Source: Alphaproteobacteria bacterium
GTDB taxonomy: Bacteria; Pseudomonadota; Alphaproteobacteria; Rhizobiales; Hyphomicrobiaceae
Assembly (NCBI GenBank): GCA_018819265.1
Contig: JAHJQI010000077.1
Location: forward strand, 59,740-123,739
Direction: 5' to 3'
DNA length: 64,000 nucleotides
Notes under the pieces: model-generated
Told to the model about the DNA's origin: nothing
Database searches by the model: none
The model's input: the letters and a program-made list of their open reading frames with translations, nothing else
Part shown: piece by piece, positions 25,993 through 34,203 of the stretch
How the letters are laid out: every line of letters begins with the position of its first letter
How positions within the stretch are numbered: the first letter of the stretch is position 1
Translations under genes and position numbers: made by a program

Positions 25993-26553
25993 TCAGCCCC
26001 GGGTCACAGGATCGCCGGAAACGAGTACGGCGCTGCCATAGCGTTCGGTCGCAAAATCATCGCCAGAATCGATTTGCATAAGTTCTGCGAGGCGAACGCG
26101 TGCGCGACTGACGCGGCTCTTGATCGTGCCGACTGCGCACTCTGAAATTTCCGCGGCCTGCTCGTAACTGAAGCCTTCGGCTGCAACCAGCAGGAGCGCC
26201 TCGCGCTGGTCGTCCGGCAACTCGTTGAGCGCAATCGACACGTCCTGAAGATCCACGTGGCCTTGCTGCTGCGGCTGCACAGAAAGGCGCGAGGAATACT
26301 CGCCGTCGGTATCGGCAAGTTCCCTGCGCCTCTTGCGATACTGCGAAAAGTATGTGTTCCGCAGAATCGTGAACAGCCACGCCTTGAGGTTCGTTCCATC
26401 CTCGAAGGTGTCGAGCTTGTTCCAAGCCTTGACCAGCGTCTCCTGCACGAGGTCGTCGGCCTTGTCGGCATTTCCGCACAATGAGATCGCGAATGCCCGC
26501 AGGTTCGGCATCGCTTCAACGAGACGCGATTTCAAATCACCGGAAGCTGTCAT
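25993..26553 (-). CDS. ecfG: General stress ECF sigma factor EcfG
   Basis: EcfG (ECF15) directs RNA polymerase to general stress promoters in alphaproteobacteria. It is held inactive by NepR until phosphorylated PhyR captures NepR. The 186-residue product has sigma region 2 (ADDLVQETLVKAWNKLDTFE, then NLKAWLFTILRNTYFSQYRK) and region 4 (LNELPDDQREALLLVAAEGF, then SYEQAAEISECAVGTIKSRV). The gene starts six bases after the nepR stop on the same strand, the standard nepR-ecfG operon, with phyR divergent. Sequence and context make this assignment firm. Confidence 0.96.
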   Translation of the reverse strand: MTASGDLKSRLVEAMPNLRAFAISLCGNADKADDLVQETLVKAWNKLDTFEDGTNLKAWLFTILRNTYFSQYRKRRRELADTDGEYSSRLSVQPQQQGHVDLQDVSIALNELPDDQREALLLVAAEGFSYEQAAEISECAVGTIKSRVSRARVRLAELMQIDSGDDFATERYGSAVLVSGDPVTRG

Positions 26554-26559
26554 GAACTC

Positions 26560-26841
26560 TCACTCCTCCCGCTGTACGGGTCCGTCATGAGTGTCTGGCT
26601 GACTTTCGTCGTCCGAATCTGGGTGCGTGCCGTTTTCGTTGCTGGCTTGCGACCTCTCCAGGCTTTCCAGCAATTGGATGAGCTTGTCGGGTATCGGCTC
26701 CCGCAACATCCGATCATATGAAGCTTTCAGCCGACGCCCAACTGCGTCGACGGCTTGTGGCGGCATTGGAGGCCTCCCCTGCCCGCCCTCAGGTTTCCCC
26801 GAATCTTCGTCCTGATTGCCCACTGCTGTCGATCCTTGCAT
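26560..26841 (-). CDS. nepR: Anti-sigma factor NepR
   Basis: NepR sequesters EcfG and is itself captured by phosphorylated PhyR, whose N-terminal domain mimics a sigma factor. The product has disordered ends and the conserved two-helix core VDAVGRRLKASYDRMLREPI followed by PDKLIQLLESLE. The acidic C-terminal tail is typical. I start at the ATG at 26841 (93 residues). A TTG four codons upstream is less likely because the GGGA motif would touch it. It is followed after six bases by ecfG and preceded by an exact EcfG-type promoter at 26942-26966, so the operon is autoregulated. Confidence 0.93.
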   Translation of the reverse strand: MQGSTAVGNQDEDSGKPEGGQGRPPMPPQAVDAVGRRLKASYDRMLREPIPDKLIQLLESLERSQASNENGTHPDSDDESQPDTHDGPVQREE

Positions 26842-26941
26842 CGCGTCGATCAATCCCGTCTGGTTATAACATCATTTCCCGTCATGTCCTCCTCATCCCG
26901 GCACGCCACAACCCTATCCGCATCAGGAGTCCAGCGTGGAC

Positions 26942-26966
26942 AACGCGGCCTTGTGCAGACAGTTCC
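26942..26966 (-). promoter_or_regulatory. EcfG-type promoter of nepR-ecfG
   Basis: On the minus strand GGAAC (26966-26962), 16 bases, CGTT (26945-26942), an exact consensus. It gives positive autoregulation of the sigma factor operon and lies nine bases from the oppositely directed phyR promoter. Confidence 0.85.
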
Positions 26967-26975
26967 ACGATTCCT

Positions 26976-27000
26976 GGAACTTTTTTTGCAACCGTGTGTT
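26976..27000 (+). promoter_or_regulatory. EcfG-type promoter of phyR (TGTT -10)
   Basis: GGAAC at 26976-26980, 16 bases, TGTT at 26997-27000, pointing to phyR at 27129. The back-to-back arrangement with the nepR promoter is the usual layout of this locus. Confidence 0.78.
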
Positions 27001-27128
27001 TGCCTGCAAGCCGGCCTATATGTGCCTTCCACTCGCACGGGGGACCAGCTAGAATTTCGACGGACGTTGCTCCACAGGCCCCGCAGTCCGGAAACGGGCT
27101 TGGACTTTCAATCGAGGAATCCGCGCCG

Positions 27129-27932
27129 ATGTCTTTAGCAAAATCTATCACGCCCCACATTCCCTATTTGCGCCGGTTTGCGAGGGCTCTGACCGGTACA
27201 CAGTCGAGCGGGGATGCATACGTTCAAGCCACGATCGAAGCCCTGGTCGAAGATCCATCAAGTTTCCCTGACGACATGGACGCACGCTGCGGCTTGTTCA
27301 GCGTGTATCTCAGAATCTGGAATTCCGTCGACGTCAACAAGGCCGGCATCGGCGACACAGGCAACCTTGGTGACGGCATCGTCGAACGCCGGCTTGCCAG
27401 TCTAACGCCAATCTCGCGACAAGCGTTCCTCCTCGTCTTCGTCGAGGAGTTTTCGCAGGCTGAAGCTGCTGGCATTCTGCAGAAGTCGCTAGAAGAGCTC
27501 GAGCAACTCCTCGCACAGGCCGCGACCGAAATGGCCGAGCAGATCGCCACCTGCGTGCTTATCATCGAGGACGAGCCGCTGATTGCGATCGATATCGAAG
27601 ACATCGTCGAATCGCTCGGCCACACGAGCATCGGAGTCGCAAGAACGCGCCAGGAGGCCGTGGCGCTCGGGAAGGTCAAGACGCCTGGTCTGGTCCTGGC
27701 CGATATCCAACTCGCCGACGGCAGCTCCGGGATCGACGCTGTCAACGATCTACTCAGGCAATTCAATGTTCCGGTCATCTTCATCACCGCCTATCCCGAG
27801 CGGCTTTTGACCGGCGACCGGCCGGAACCGACGTTCCTAATGACCAAGCCATTCCAGCCGGAAATGCTGAAGGCGGTGATCAGTCAAGCGCTGTTCTTCG
27901 AGCAGGCAGCAGCGTTGAAAGACGCTTCCTGA
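27129..27932 (+). CDS. phyR: General stress response anti-anti-sigma regulator PhyR
   Basis: PhyR carries an N-terminal sigma-like domain that binds NepR when the C-terminal receiver is phosphorylated. The 267-residue product begins MSLAKSITPHIPYLRRFARA, has sigma-2/4-like regions to about residue 135 (ISRQAFLLVFVEEFSQAEAA), then a receiver. The receiver has CVLIIEDEPLIAIDIEDIVE, VLADIQLADG (phospho-acceptor Asp), FITAYPERL and MTKPFQPEM (conserved Lys). It begins at an ATG at 27129; the frame is open further upstream but this start fits the family. It is divergent from nepR-ecfG and ends at a bidirectional terminator shared with csbD. Confidence 0.96.
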   Translation: MSLAKSITPHIPYLRRFARALTGTQSSGDAYVQATIEALVEDPSSFPDDMDARCGLFSVYLRIWNSVDVNKAGIGDTGNLGDGIVERRLASLTPISRQAFLLVFVEEFSQAEAAGILQKSLEELEQLLAQAATEMAEQIATCVLIIEDEPLIAIDIEDIVESLGHTSIGVARTRQEAVALGKVKTPGLVLADIQLADGSSGIDAVNDLLRQFNVPVIFITAYPERLLTGDRPEPTFLMTKPFQPEMLKAVISQALFFEQAAALKDAS

Positions 27933-27952
27933 CTCCTCCTCAGCCAACGCAA

Positions 27953-27981
27953 AAGGCCGCCCTGGAAACCAGGGCGGCCTT
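27953..27981. terminator. Bidirectional intrinsic terminator between phyR and csbD
   Basis: AAGGCCGCCCTGG and CCAGGGCGGCCTT form a perfect 13-pair stem with an AAA loop. It is flanked by A on the left and short T on the right, and separates the convergent phyR and CsbD-family genes. Confidence 0.88.
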
Positions 27982-28005
27982 CGGGGCCGTTGAGAGCCGG
28001 TCGCG

Positions 28006-28209
28006 TTAGTGACGGCTCATCCAGTCGTCGACCTGCTTCCTGGCTTCTTCCTTGGCGATGCCGTAGCGCTCCTGAATGAGGCCTTCGAGTTCATCGCGGT
28101 GGCCTGCGGCGCTGTCCAATTCGTCATCGGTGAGTTTACCCCACTGCTGCTTGGCCGAACCCTTAAATTGCTTCCACTTACCTTCGATTTGATCCCAATT
28201 CATGCTCAA
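28006..28209 (-). CDS. CsbD-family stress protein
   Basis: This 67-residue hydrophilic protein has the CsbD signature NWDQIEGKWKQFKGSAKQQW, then a KLTDDELDSAAGHRDELEGL segment, and ends VDDWMSRH. CsbD-like proteins are strongly induced in stationary phase or by general stress sigma factors in many bacteria. Their molecular role is unknown. AAGGAG lies upstream of the ATG at 28209. The gene follows the PRC-barrel gene by 33 bases on the same strand, so it is probably read from the EcfG-type promoter at 28880. Confidence 0.95.
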   Translation of the reverse strand: MSMNWDQIEGKWKQFKGSAKQQWGKLTDDELDSAAGHRDELEGLIQERYGIAKEEARKQVDDWMSRH

Positions 28210-28242
28210 CTCCTTTTGTTGCGTGCGGGAATAGCGACCGAC

Positions 28243-28830
28243 CTACTGCTGGTTTGTCGAACCGGCGGGCTTTTTCTCGTCGCCAGTCATTGATTCCTTG
28301 GCAGCTTCATAGTTTTTCTTGACGCTTTCCTTGGCCGCTTCGTAACCAGCCTTGACGTTTTTCTTCGCCTTTTCGTAAGTTTCCGAGGCTGCGTCAGACG
28401 CTTCCTTGGCACGCTCACGCAAGGTCTTCTCGCCGAGCTTGAAGTCAGGTGCATTCATTAACTCGTCTTTCGATACGAGCACCTTGGCGACCCGCTTGCC
28501 GTCGCTGTCTTGCGTCAGCTCGACGTTGTCATAGGTCAGTCCGACATTCTTCTCGCCAATGCCGAGAAAACCACCGACGCCCGCAACAACGGCGACGATC
28601 TTGCCATCGCTGCCGATGACGAAGTCGTTGATGTTGCCGACGGTTTCGTTCGACGCATTCTGCACAGGCGCACCGATCCACTCCGAGGTGCGCGTGTCGG
28701 ATGCATGCGCAGCGGTAACGAACGTGCTGGTCGACGCTGTGCTGTCGGTCGCCTTCGGCTGCTCGGCCAGCGACGGCGACGCAAGTGCGAGGGCGAGTGC
28801 AAGCGCACTCACGCGTGTCAGAGTTTTCAT
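28243..28830 (-). CDS. Secreted PRC-barrel protein with LEA-like repeat tail
   Basis: This 195-residue exported protein has a signal peptide (MKTLTRVSALALALALASPS), a PRC-barrel domain and a repetitive tail. The PRC-barrel covers about residues 45-125, with EWIGAPVQNASNETVGNIND and a GKIVAVVAGVGGFLGIGEKN turn. The tail covers residues 135-185, with KA..YEKAKKNVKAGYEAAK and KKNYEAAKESM, an approximately 11-residue Lys/Ala/Glu periodicity like group 3 LEA proteins. I start at the ATG at 28830; the upstream extension lacks signal-peptide logic. The EcfG-type promoter is 50 bases upstream and CsbD follows. A periplasmic desiccation-protection role is plausible but inferred. Confidence 0.88.
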   Translation of the reverse strand: MKTLTRVSALALALALASPSLAEQPKATDSTASTSTFVTAAHASDTRTSEWIGAPVQNASNETVGNINDFVIGSDGKIVAVVAGVGGFLGIGEKNVGLTYDNVELTQDSDGKRVAKVLVSKDELMNAPDFKLGEKTLRERAKEASDAASETYEKAKKNVKAGYEAAKESVKKNYEAAKESMTGDEKKPAGSTNQQ

Positions 28831-28879
28831 GTGTTCAGCTCCCAAATAGGATTGCCGCTCAGGGCGGCATGGCATGAGG

Positions 28880-28904
28880 AACGTCGATCACGCCGGCATG
28901 TTCC
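28880..28904 (-). promoter_or_regulatory. EcfG-type promoter
   Basis: On the minus strand GGAAC (28904-28900), 16 bases, CGTT (28883-28880), an exact consensus 49 bases before the start of the PRC-barrel gene. Confidence 0.8.
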
Positions 28905-29054
28905 GCAGCGATGAGGAAAAATTCTTCGCTCAACCGTCCTGGCTGTGCTGCTGGAGCGTCGCCGCGGTTGGCCGAGCCGGCAACTCAATTTCCTGGCGCT
29001 CTCTGGCCTGGCGATTGGCTTGTCGTACTTAACGGCAGTTGAACAACCGCGCTT

Positions 29055-29079
29055 GGAACAAGGCTGCCCTTCAAGCGTT
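29055..29079 (+). promoter_or_regulatory. EcfG-type promoter
   Basis: GGAAC at 29055-29059, 16 bases, CGTT at 29076-29079, an exact consensus 75 bases before the start of the di-haem cytochrome gene. Confidence 0.78.
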
Positions 29080-29154
29080 GCTAACCAGGAGGGAGTCCGG
29101 CCTACGCCGGTTTGCTCGTCGGATATTCCAACAGTTGCAAAGTGATTTCCATAG

Positions 29155-29793
29155 ATGGGCCGAGCCAGATTCAATAATCCCATGCTCCTCGCCGCGATCG
29201 CAGCCGTAGCGGCCGGCGCCACGTTATTCATGGCCGATCAACCGATCGCCGAAGTCGCAGACGGGCTCGCGAAGCCACGCGATTTCGGCAACGTAGCAAA
29301 CGAGCGCCAGCGCTCGATCGCCATCTTCAAAGAGATGGGTAAAGTTCTCCAGCACCCACGTTGCGTCAATTGCCATCCACGCAGCGACCGGCCCAATCAG
29401 GGAGATGACCAACGCCCGCATATGCCGCCCGTTGCCCGGGGACCCGACGGACTCGGGATGCCCGCGATGCGATGCACGACATGTCATGGCGAGAAGAATT
29501 TCTCGTTTGGAGGAGGCCGCGGATCGTTGCCGGGCGCTGAGTCCTGGCATCTGGCGCCAAGGTCGATGGCCTGGGAGGGCCGCGCGCTTGGCGAGATCTG
29601 CGAGCAGATCAAAGATCCGCAGCGAAACGGGGGGAAGTCTCTCAGCGAACTCCAGAGGCATAATGCCGAGGACGGACTCGTCGGCTGGGGCTGGGAGCCG
29701 GGCGACGGGCGCAGCGCGGCCCCCGGCTCGCAAGAGCTGTTTGGTCAGCTCACCGCTGCGTGGATCGAAAGCGGAGCGCACTGCCCTCAGTGA
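29155..29793 (+). CDS. Exported di-haem cytochrome c-like protein
   Basis: This 212-residue protein has an N-terminal signal or anchor ([20 protein letters not shown]). Two haem c attachment motifs follow, CVNCH near residue 70 and CTTCH near residue 107, with Met residues nearby ([16 protein letters not shown]) as possible axial ligands. The arrangement resembles cytochrome subunits encoded next to isoquinoline 1-oxidoreductase-type enzymes, but no such enzyme is adjacent. An EcfG-type promoter sits upstream and an AI-2E permease gene begins 56 bases after the stop. The electron partner is unknown. Confidence 0.82.
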   Translation: MGRARFNNPMLLAAIAAVAAGATLFMADQPIAEVADGLAKPRDFGNVANERQRSIAIFKEMGKVLQHPRCVNCHPRSDRPNQGDDQRPHMPPVARGPDGLGMPAMRCTTCHGEKNFSFGGGRGSLPGAESWHLAPRSMAWEGRALGEICEQIKDPQRNGGKSLSELQRHNAEDGLVGWGWEPGDGRSAAPGSQELFGQLTAAWIESGAHCPQ

Positions 29794-29849
29794 GAACGCG
29801 GCTGAAGCGGGTTTGCAACGAAATTCAACGGATAGATCGAGGGGCGGAT

Positions 29850-30968
29850 ATGGCCGAAGATGCCAGGGCGATTGGTGGAAAAGTGATTCCAGCAACGGAC
29901 AACGGTGAGACGCCGGTCATTTTTCTCAGCGAGTCGGAACGCCGATCCATCGCAATCAACGGCATTTTCCTCCTCCTGGCCTTGGCCGCCATATACTTTG
30001 CGTCGTCTTTCCTGATCCCGGTCACAATCGCGCTCCTTTTGAGCATGCTGTTCAGCCCGGTCGTGCGGGCAGGGGTGCGCATCGGCATACCCGCGCCGGC
30101 AACCGCGGCGGTAACCGTGGCATTCACACTTATCGTGATCGTCGCCGGCATTTACGGCCTGTCGGGTTCCGCCAACGAATGGGTCGAGAAAATACCGCGA
30201 AATTTCTTCCGTATCGAGCAACTCCTGGAATCGATGAAGGCTCCGATAGAGAAGATCAAGGTTGCAACCGATCGCGTGGAAGCGGCCACCGACATGGGCC
30301 GGCGCCAGCCCATGGAGGTTCGCATCGAGCGTCCCGGCGTTGCCGAACAGATGCTGACGGGCACGCCTGCAATCATGGCTTCGATCGGCATCGTCGTCAT
30401 GCTGCTGTTCTTCCTTCTGGCATCTGGCGATACGTTCGTTCGAAAAACGGTCGAACTCGTTCCAGCACTCAAGGACAAGAAGCGGGTCGTCGAAATACTT
30501 CGCAGCATTCAGTCGGATTTGTCCTACTATCTGGTGATGCTGACGCTCATAAACGTCACCATGGGGACGGTCGTTGCGATTGTCTGCATCGCGGTCGGGA
30601 TTCCCAATCCAATTTTGTGGGGTGTCGTCGTCACCGTGTTGAGTTTCGCGCCTTTTGCGGGCGCCGCGGTCATCACCATGATCCTCGCCTTCGTCGGACT
30701 GTTGACGTTCAGCGACTTCGCGTTGGCGCTGGCGCCGATGGCTTGCTACCTCGTGATCATGTTCATCTCCAACAATCTGGTCATGCCCTACATCCTGGGC
30801 TCGCGCCTGGCACTCAGCCCGGTCGCAATCTTCATTTCGATCGTGTTCTGGGGGTGGATGTGGGGTGTCGTCGGAGCGCTGCTGGCAGTCCCGCTGCTGG
30901 CGACGGTCAAAATCGTCTCCGACCGCGTCGACAGTCTCAAGCCGTTCTCCGAATTTCTATCGCCTTAA
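29850..30968 (+). CDS. AI-2E family membrane permease, second copy
   Basis: This 372-residue multi-pass protein has the family layout: N-terminal helices (SIAINGIFLLLALAAIYFAS), a cytoplasmic helical middle (LLESMKAPIEKIKVATDRVE), then the conserved C-terminal block. That block has PFAGAAVITMILAFVGLLTF, a SNNLVMPYILGSRLALSPVA motif and WGWMWGVVGALLAVPLLATV. I start it at the ATG at 29850, preceded by GAGGGGCGG; upstream sequence belongs to the cytochrome gene. It is a diverged paralogue of the permease at 17090. Both lie in EcfG-linked transcription units. Confidence 0.9.
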   Translation: MAEDARAIGGKVIPATDNGETPVIFLSESERRSIAINGIFLLLALAAIYFASSFLIPVTIALLLSMLFSPVVRAGVRIGIPAPATAAVTVAFTLIVIVAGIYGLSGSANEWVEKIPRNFFRIEQLLESMKAPIEKIKVATDRVEAATDMGRRQPMEVRIERPGVAEQMLTGTPAIMASIGIVVMLLFFLLASGDTFVRKTVELVPALKDKKRVVEILRSIQSDLSYYLVMLTLINVTMGTVVAIVCIAVGIPNPILWGVVVTVLSFAPFAGAAVITMILAFVGLLTFSDFALALAPMACYLVIMFISNNLVMPYILGSRLALSPVAIFISIVFWGWMWGVVGALLAVPLLATVKIVSDRVDSLKPFSEFLSP

Positions 30969-31010
30969 CAATTCCGCCCCGCGCAGGGTCGCCAAATCCG
31001 GGCGAGGTGT

Positions 31011-31035
31011 GGAACCTGGAAAATTCTCGTGCGTT
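31011..31035 (+). promoter_or_regulatory. EcfG-type promoter
   Basis: GGAAC at 31011-31015, 16 bases, CGTT at 31032-31035, an exact consensus 62 bases before the ATG at 31098. Just downstream, at about 31046-31071, GATCACGTG occurs twice in a nested palindrome. Confidence 0.78.
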
Positions 31036-31097
31036 TCCACATAGGTGATCACGTGGTTGATCACGTGATCGCTCTTTTCAAAATGTGGAGGCAAGCT

Positions 31098-31871
31098 ATG
31101 TCCATCGCGGAAAGTGATTCTGGCCCGCCGCGCGAGATGCCAGATCTCAACAAGCGCGCCGATGATGTCGACGATCTGCCTTCGCCCGACGAAAAGTTTC
31201 CAGAAATCATCATCTACTCGCATTCCGCGCTGATTTACTGGTGGCCCGTCTGGCTGTTCGGGTACATTGCAGCAGTGGTCACTTATGCCACTGGCGCCCC
31301 GTTCATCGCAGAGAACGGCGACCGTATTCTCGTTCATCCCAGCCCCGGTCTCGGCCTTGCGTTCGCCGGAGTGTTGATTACGACGCTGTTGATTACCAAT
31401 GGCCGCTTGCGCGGCATTTATTCCATCGTCCTGTTGTTGTGCATCAGTCTTCTTTTCGTTTCGCTGGCGTGGGCGGGACTGCTCGACGATATCGCTCGAA
31501 TCATTCCGCAAATTTCCGTGCACATGAACGCGGGAGCTTACATGGTCATTTCGACTGCCCTGCTTGCAATCTGGGTGCTTGCGTACTTCGTGTTCGACCG
31601 GCTCACTTTCTGGCGCGTTCGTCCCGGGCAACTAACCCAGGAGGAATGGATTGGCGATAGCACCGAAAGTTTCGACACCAGAGGAATGCTGTTCGAAAAG
31701 CATGGCGAAGACTTCCTGCGGCATCGCGTACTGGGTTTAGGCGCTGGCGATCTCATGTTGACGACATCGGGTGCAAAGAAGCGCACCATTTCGATTCCGG
31801 ATGTGCTTTTCGTCGACCGGACGGTCGACCGCGTACAGCGCCTGATCGCCATCGAGCCGAACGAACTATGA
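31098..31871 (+). CDS. Four-helix membrane protein with cytoplasmic C-terminal domain
   Basis: This 257-residue protein has GGAGG before the ATG at 31098. After a charged N-terminus come hydrophobic segments at about 45-65 (YWWPVWLFGYIAAVVTYATG), 85-100, 110-130 and 150-175. A cytoplasmic domain of about 80 residues follows (residues 180-257) with FWRVRPGQLTQEEWIGDSTE and VLGLGAGDLMLTTSGAKKRT. This C-terminal part looks like a small beta-rich PH-like domain. I do not recognise a named family. It stands alone behind an EcfG-type promoter and ends at a GC hairpin shared with the convergent DUF2254 gene. Confidence 0.78.
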   Translation: MSIAESDSGPPREMPDLNKRADDVDDLPSPDEKFPEIIIYSHSALIYWWPVWLFGYIAAVVTYATGAPFIAENGDRILVHPSPGLGLAFAGVLITTLLITNGRLRGIYSIVLLLCISLLFVSLAWAGLLDDIARIIPQISVHMNAGAYMVISTALLAIWVLAYFVFDRLTFWRVRPGQLTQEEWIGDSTESFDTRGMLFEKHGEDFLRHRVLGLGAGDLMLTTSGAKKRTISIPDVLFVDRTVDRVQRLIAIEPNEL

Positions 31872-31907
31872 TAGGGACGTCGGTTGGCAGGCGGACGGTT
31901 CAATAAA

Positions 31908-31934
31908 GGCCGGCGGCGCGACGCCCCGCCGGCC
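31908..31934. terminator. GC-rich hairpin between convergent genes
   Basis: GGCCGGCGG and CCGCCGGCC pair around a nine-base loop in the gap between the genes ending at 31871 (plus) and 32007 (minus). There is no T-run, so it may act as a weak terminator or transcript end stabiliser. Confidence 0.5.
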
Positions 31935-32006
31935 ATTAACCGTTACTCCGCGGGCGCGCCGCGCTGGAGTGCTCACGGCATAGAAAGCAGACGGGCTGGA
32001 AGATGC

Positions 32007-33329
32007 CTACTGCGGAGTGACAAGCTGGCGGATCTCCTCGAAAACAGCACGGAGTTGCGCCTTTTCGTGTGCAAGGTCCATCGCTGGTTCGGATCTCTCT
32101 AGCGCTTGCCGCGCGCAGCGCAAGGCAGCGCCGCGTGCCGATTCATCTCCCAACTCGGCCAGTGCCAGAAGAGACTTCAGCAGCCGAATTTGCACTTCGA
32201 AAATTTTCGCACCGTCCCGCGCAATCGGCGAGAATAAATCGCCGAACATTTCATCAATGTTGAGTTCCGGTACGAGCACGCGCGGGCAAGAGACGGCATC
32301 GGCGTCGTGGTCCGGTTCCCTTTTCACCCATGGCGCCAGCAATCGCACTGCGCGTCCGAGCACGTCGATTGCCGTCCCGGCGTCGTTGATTGCCGGCGAA
32401 ACTGCGCGCGAAGCGATTTCGGCCAATACGGCCAGACCAAAACGGGGGTCCTGGCTGAAGGAGCGCTCATCGGTGACTTCAAACGCATTCTGAATTTTTT
32501 CACATGCTCCGTTTTCCTCGGCATCCGGTTCAGAGGCTATGCCTTTCTCCTGCGCCTCGAAGGATTCGGAAACGACAATGGCTATCGGCCTTGACGTATG
32601 TGCGAAGGTACCGGGCAGTGCGCACACGAGGACCTTGGCATCGAGCTCTTCTGCCGCCGATTGAATCGATTCCATATCGATGTAGGCGATGTAGCCGATC
32701 CGGGCGGGAAGAATTGGCTCTCCGCGCTTCATGGCAATGCGGTGTTCGTCGTCCAGCCTACGGCCACCGAGAAAAGGATTTTTCCGGCGAACGGCGATGG
32801 CCTCCCGGGTCGCATTCTCGACCCGGGCGATGGTTTCTCCAACTCTGCCAAGACGCGTCAGGTGATCGATCCACCGCAGCATCGTGAATACGATGATGCC
32901 GATCACGCCGATGCTGACGACAAACAGCACGAACCGGCCACGGTCGGAATAGTACCCCGTGTTGAGCGCGATAATGCCGACCAGCGAGAACAGGAAGGAC
33001 CCGAGAAATACGGCGAGGACGTTTTGCGTCGTGGGGTCTTCACGGACCAGGCGGGTCGCCCTGGGTGAGACGTTGTTGGTGGCCGAAGTGTAGGAAGCGA
33101 CCATCACGCTCAGCGAGAAGGTCGTGACCGCCAGCATGCTCGACGCCAGGATATTGAGGATCTGATGGACGGCGTCGGAGCCGATCTTGGCCGGCAGGTC
33201 CTCGGGTACGAACGGTGCAAGCTGCACTGCGAGGAGTGCCGCGGCAACACCCACGACTGCAAACAATGCGGCGCGCACCCACATCAACTGGGCGATCTTT
33301 TCAAGCCGTCGATGCCAGAGCGATATCAT
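32007..33329 (-). CDS. DUF2254 membrane protein
   Basis: This 440-residue protein has four N-terminal hydrophobic segments: AALFAVVGVAAALLAVQLAP, a second near 60-80 within ILASSMLAVTTFSLSVMVAS, then two at 105-150. A soluble C-terminal domain contains HRIAMKRGEPILPARIGYIA and DPRFGLAVLAEIASRAVSPA. The VMVASYTSATNNVSPRA stretch after the second helix is characteristic of DUF2254. The length is normal. The family function is unknown. It is read from the ATG at 33329; no EcfG-type site was found upstream, unlike its neighbours. Confidence 0.88.
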   Translation of the reverse strand: MISLWHRRLEKIAQLMWVRAALFAVVGVAAALLAVQLAPFVPEDLPAKIGSDAVHQILNILASSMLAVTTFSLSVMVASYTSATNNVSPRATRLVREDPTTQNVLAVFLGSFLFSLVGIIALNTGYYSDRGRFVLFVVSIGVIGIIVFTMLRWIDHLTRLGRVGETIARVENATREAIAVRRKNPFLGGRRLDDEHRIAMKRGEPILPARIGYIAYIDMESIQSAAEELDAKVLVCALPGTFAHTSRPIAIVVSESFEAQEKGIASEPDAEENGACEKIQNAFEVTDERSFSQDPRFGLAVLAEIASRAVSPAINDAGTAIDVLGRAVRLLAPWVKREPDHDADAVSCPRVLVPELNIDEMFGDLFSPIARDGAKIFEVQIRLLKSLLALAELGDESARGAALRCARQALERSEPAMDLAHEKAQLRAVFEEIRQLVTPQ

Positions 33330-33489
33330 CGTGCCTCATGAAGGTATTTTGCGCTGTTCCCAGTGAGACCTCGGCGTCAGGCCCGTTAATCAAACGACGA
33401 GCCGGGCGTGAATCCTCAACCCTGGGTCGAACGCACACAGTTGAGATTCTTAGGCAAATAATAGGCAGGTGGCGTCACGAATAATTATT

Positions 33490-34203
33490 TCACGCCCGAT
33501 AATCAGGGTTCTCGAAGTCGAACCGGCATCCGGCACTCCAGGCCTTTCTGTCATTGCCTTCATTGGGCAGCCCGCCAGACTCCTTCAACAGCTGCGCCAT
33601 ATGCATTAGGTTCCAGGTCATGATGGTCGTGTTGCGCTGGGTGAATTCATTATCGAAGCCGGCCCGCGAGCCGCCGACTTCGTCGCCATAGGAAGGACCT
33701 GGCCCGGCTTCGCCGATCCAGCCGCAATCGGCCTGCGGCGGGATCGTAAACCCGAGGTGTTGGAGGGCGTACAAAATCGACATCGCGCTGTGCTTGATGC
33801 CGTCCTCATTCCCGGTGACAACGGCGCCCCCGACCTTCCCGTAGAAAATGCTCTGCCCCTTATCATTCAGCTTTCCGGACATTCCGTAGAGCCGCTCGAT
33901 GACAAGCTTACATACCGAGCTTTTCTCGCCAAGCCATATCGGCGTGCCTAGAATGACAATGTCGGCGGCCATCACTTTTTCCCAAATCGAGGGCCAATCG
34001 TCTTTTGGCCATCCATGATCGGTCATGTCGGGCTGAACGCCGAAAGCGATATCGTGAGAAACAGGGTGGACGTGCTCGACGGCGACGCCATTTTTCCGCA
34101 TGATGCTTTCGGACGCAGTCAGCAGCAGCTGCGTATGCGACTTGCGTGGCTGCTTTTTCAACGTGCAGTTGAACATAATCGCTTTCAGTCCGGAATCGGC
34201 CAT
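33490..34203 (-). CDS. Flavodoxin-fold NADPH-dependent FMN reductase
   Basis: The 237-residue protein has a flavodoxin-like fold: an N-terminal strand and phosphate loop (KAIMFNCTLKKQPRKSHTQ), VMAADIVILGTPIWLGEKSS for the FMN-binding region, and YGKVGGAVVTGNEDGIKHSA for the second loop. It resembles the NADPH-dependent FMN reductase/WrbA-like group, consistent with quinone or flavin reduction. I start it at the ATG at 34203 with GAGGA upstream; the frame is open another 47 codons without family resemblance. It lies at the edge of the stress island, but no EcfG-type promoter was found. Confidence 0.85.
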   Translation of the reverse strand: MADSGLKAIMFNCTLKKQPRKSHTQLLLTASESIMRKNGVAVEHVHPVSHDIAFGVQPDMTDHGWPKDDWPSIWEKVMAADIVILGTPIWLGEKSSVCKLVIERLYGMSGKLNDKGQSIFYGKVGGAVVTGNEDGIKHSAMSILYALQHLGFTIPPQADCGWIGEAGPGPSYGDEVGGSRAGFDNEFTQRNTTIMTWNLMHMAQLLKESGGLPNEGNDRKAWSAGCRFDFENPDYRA

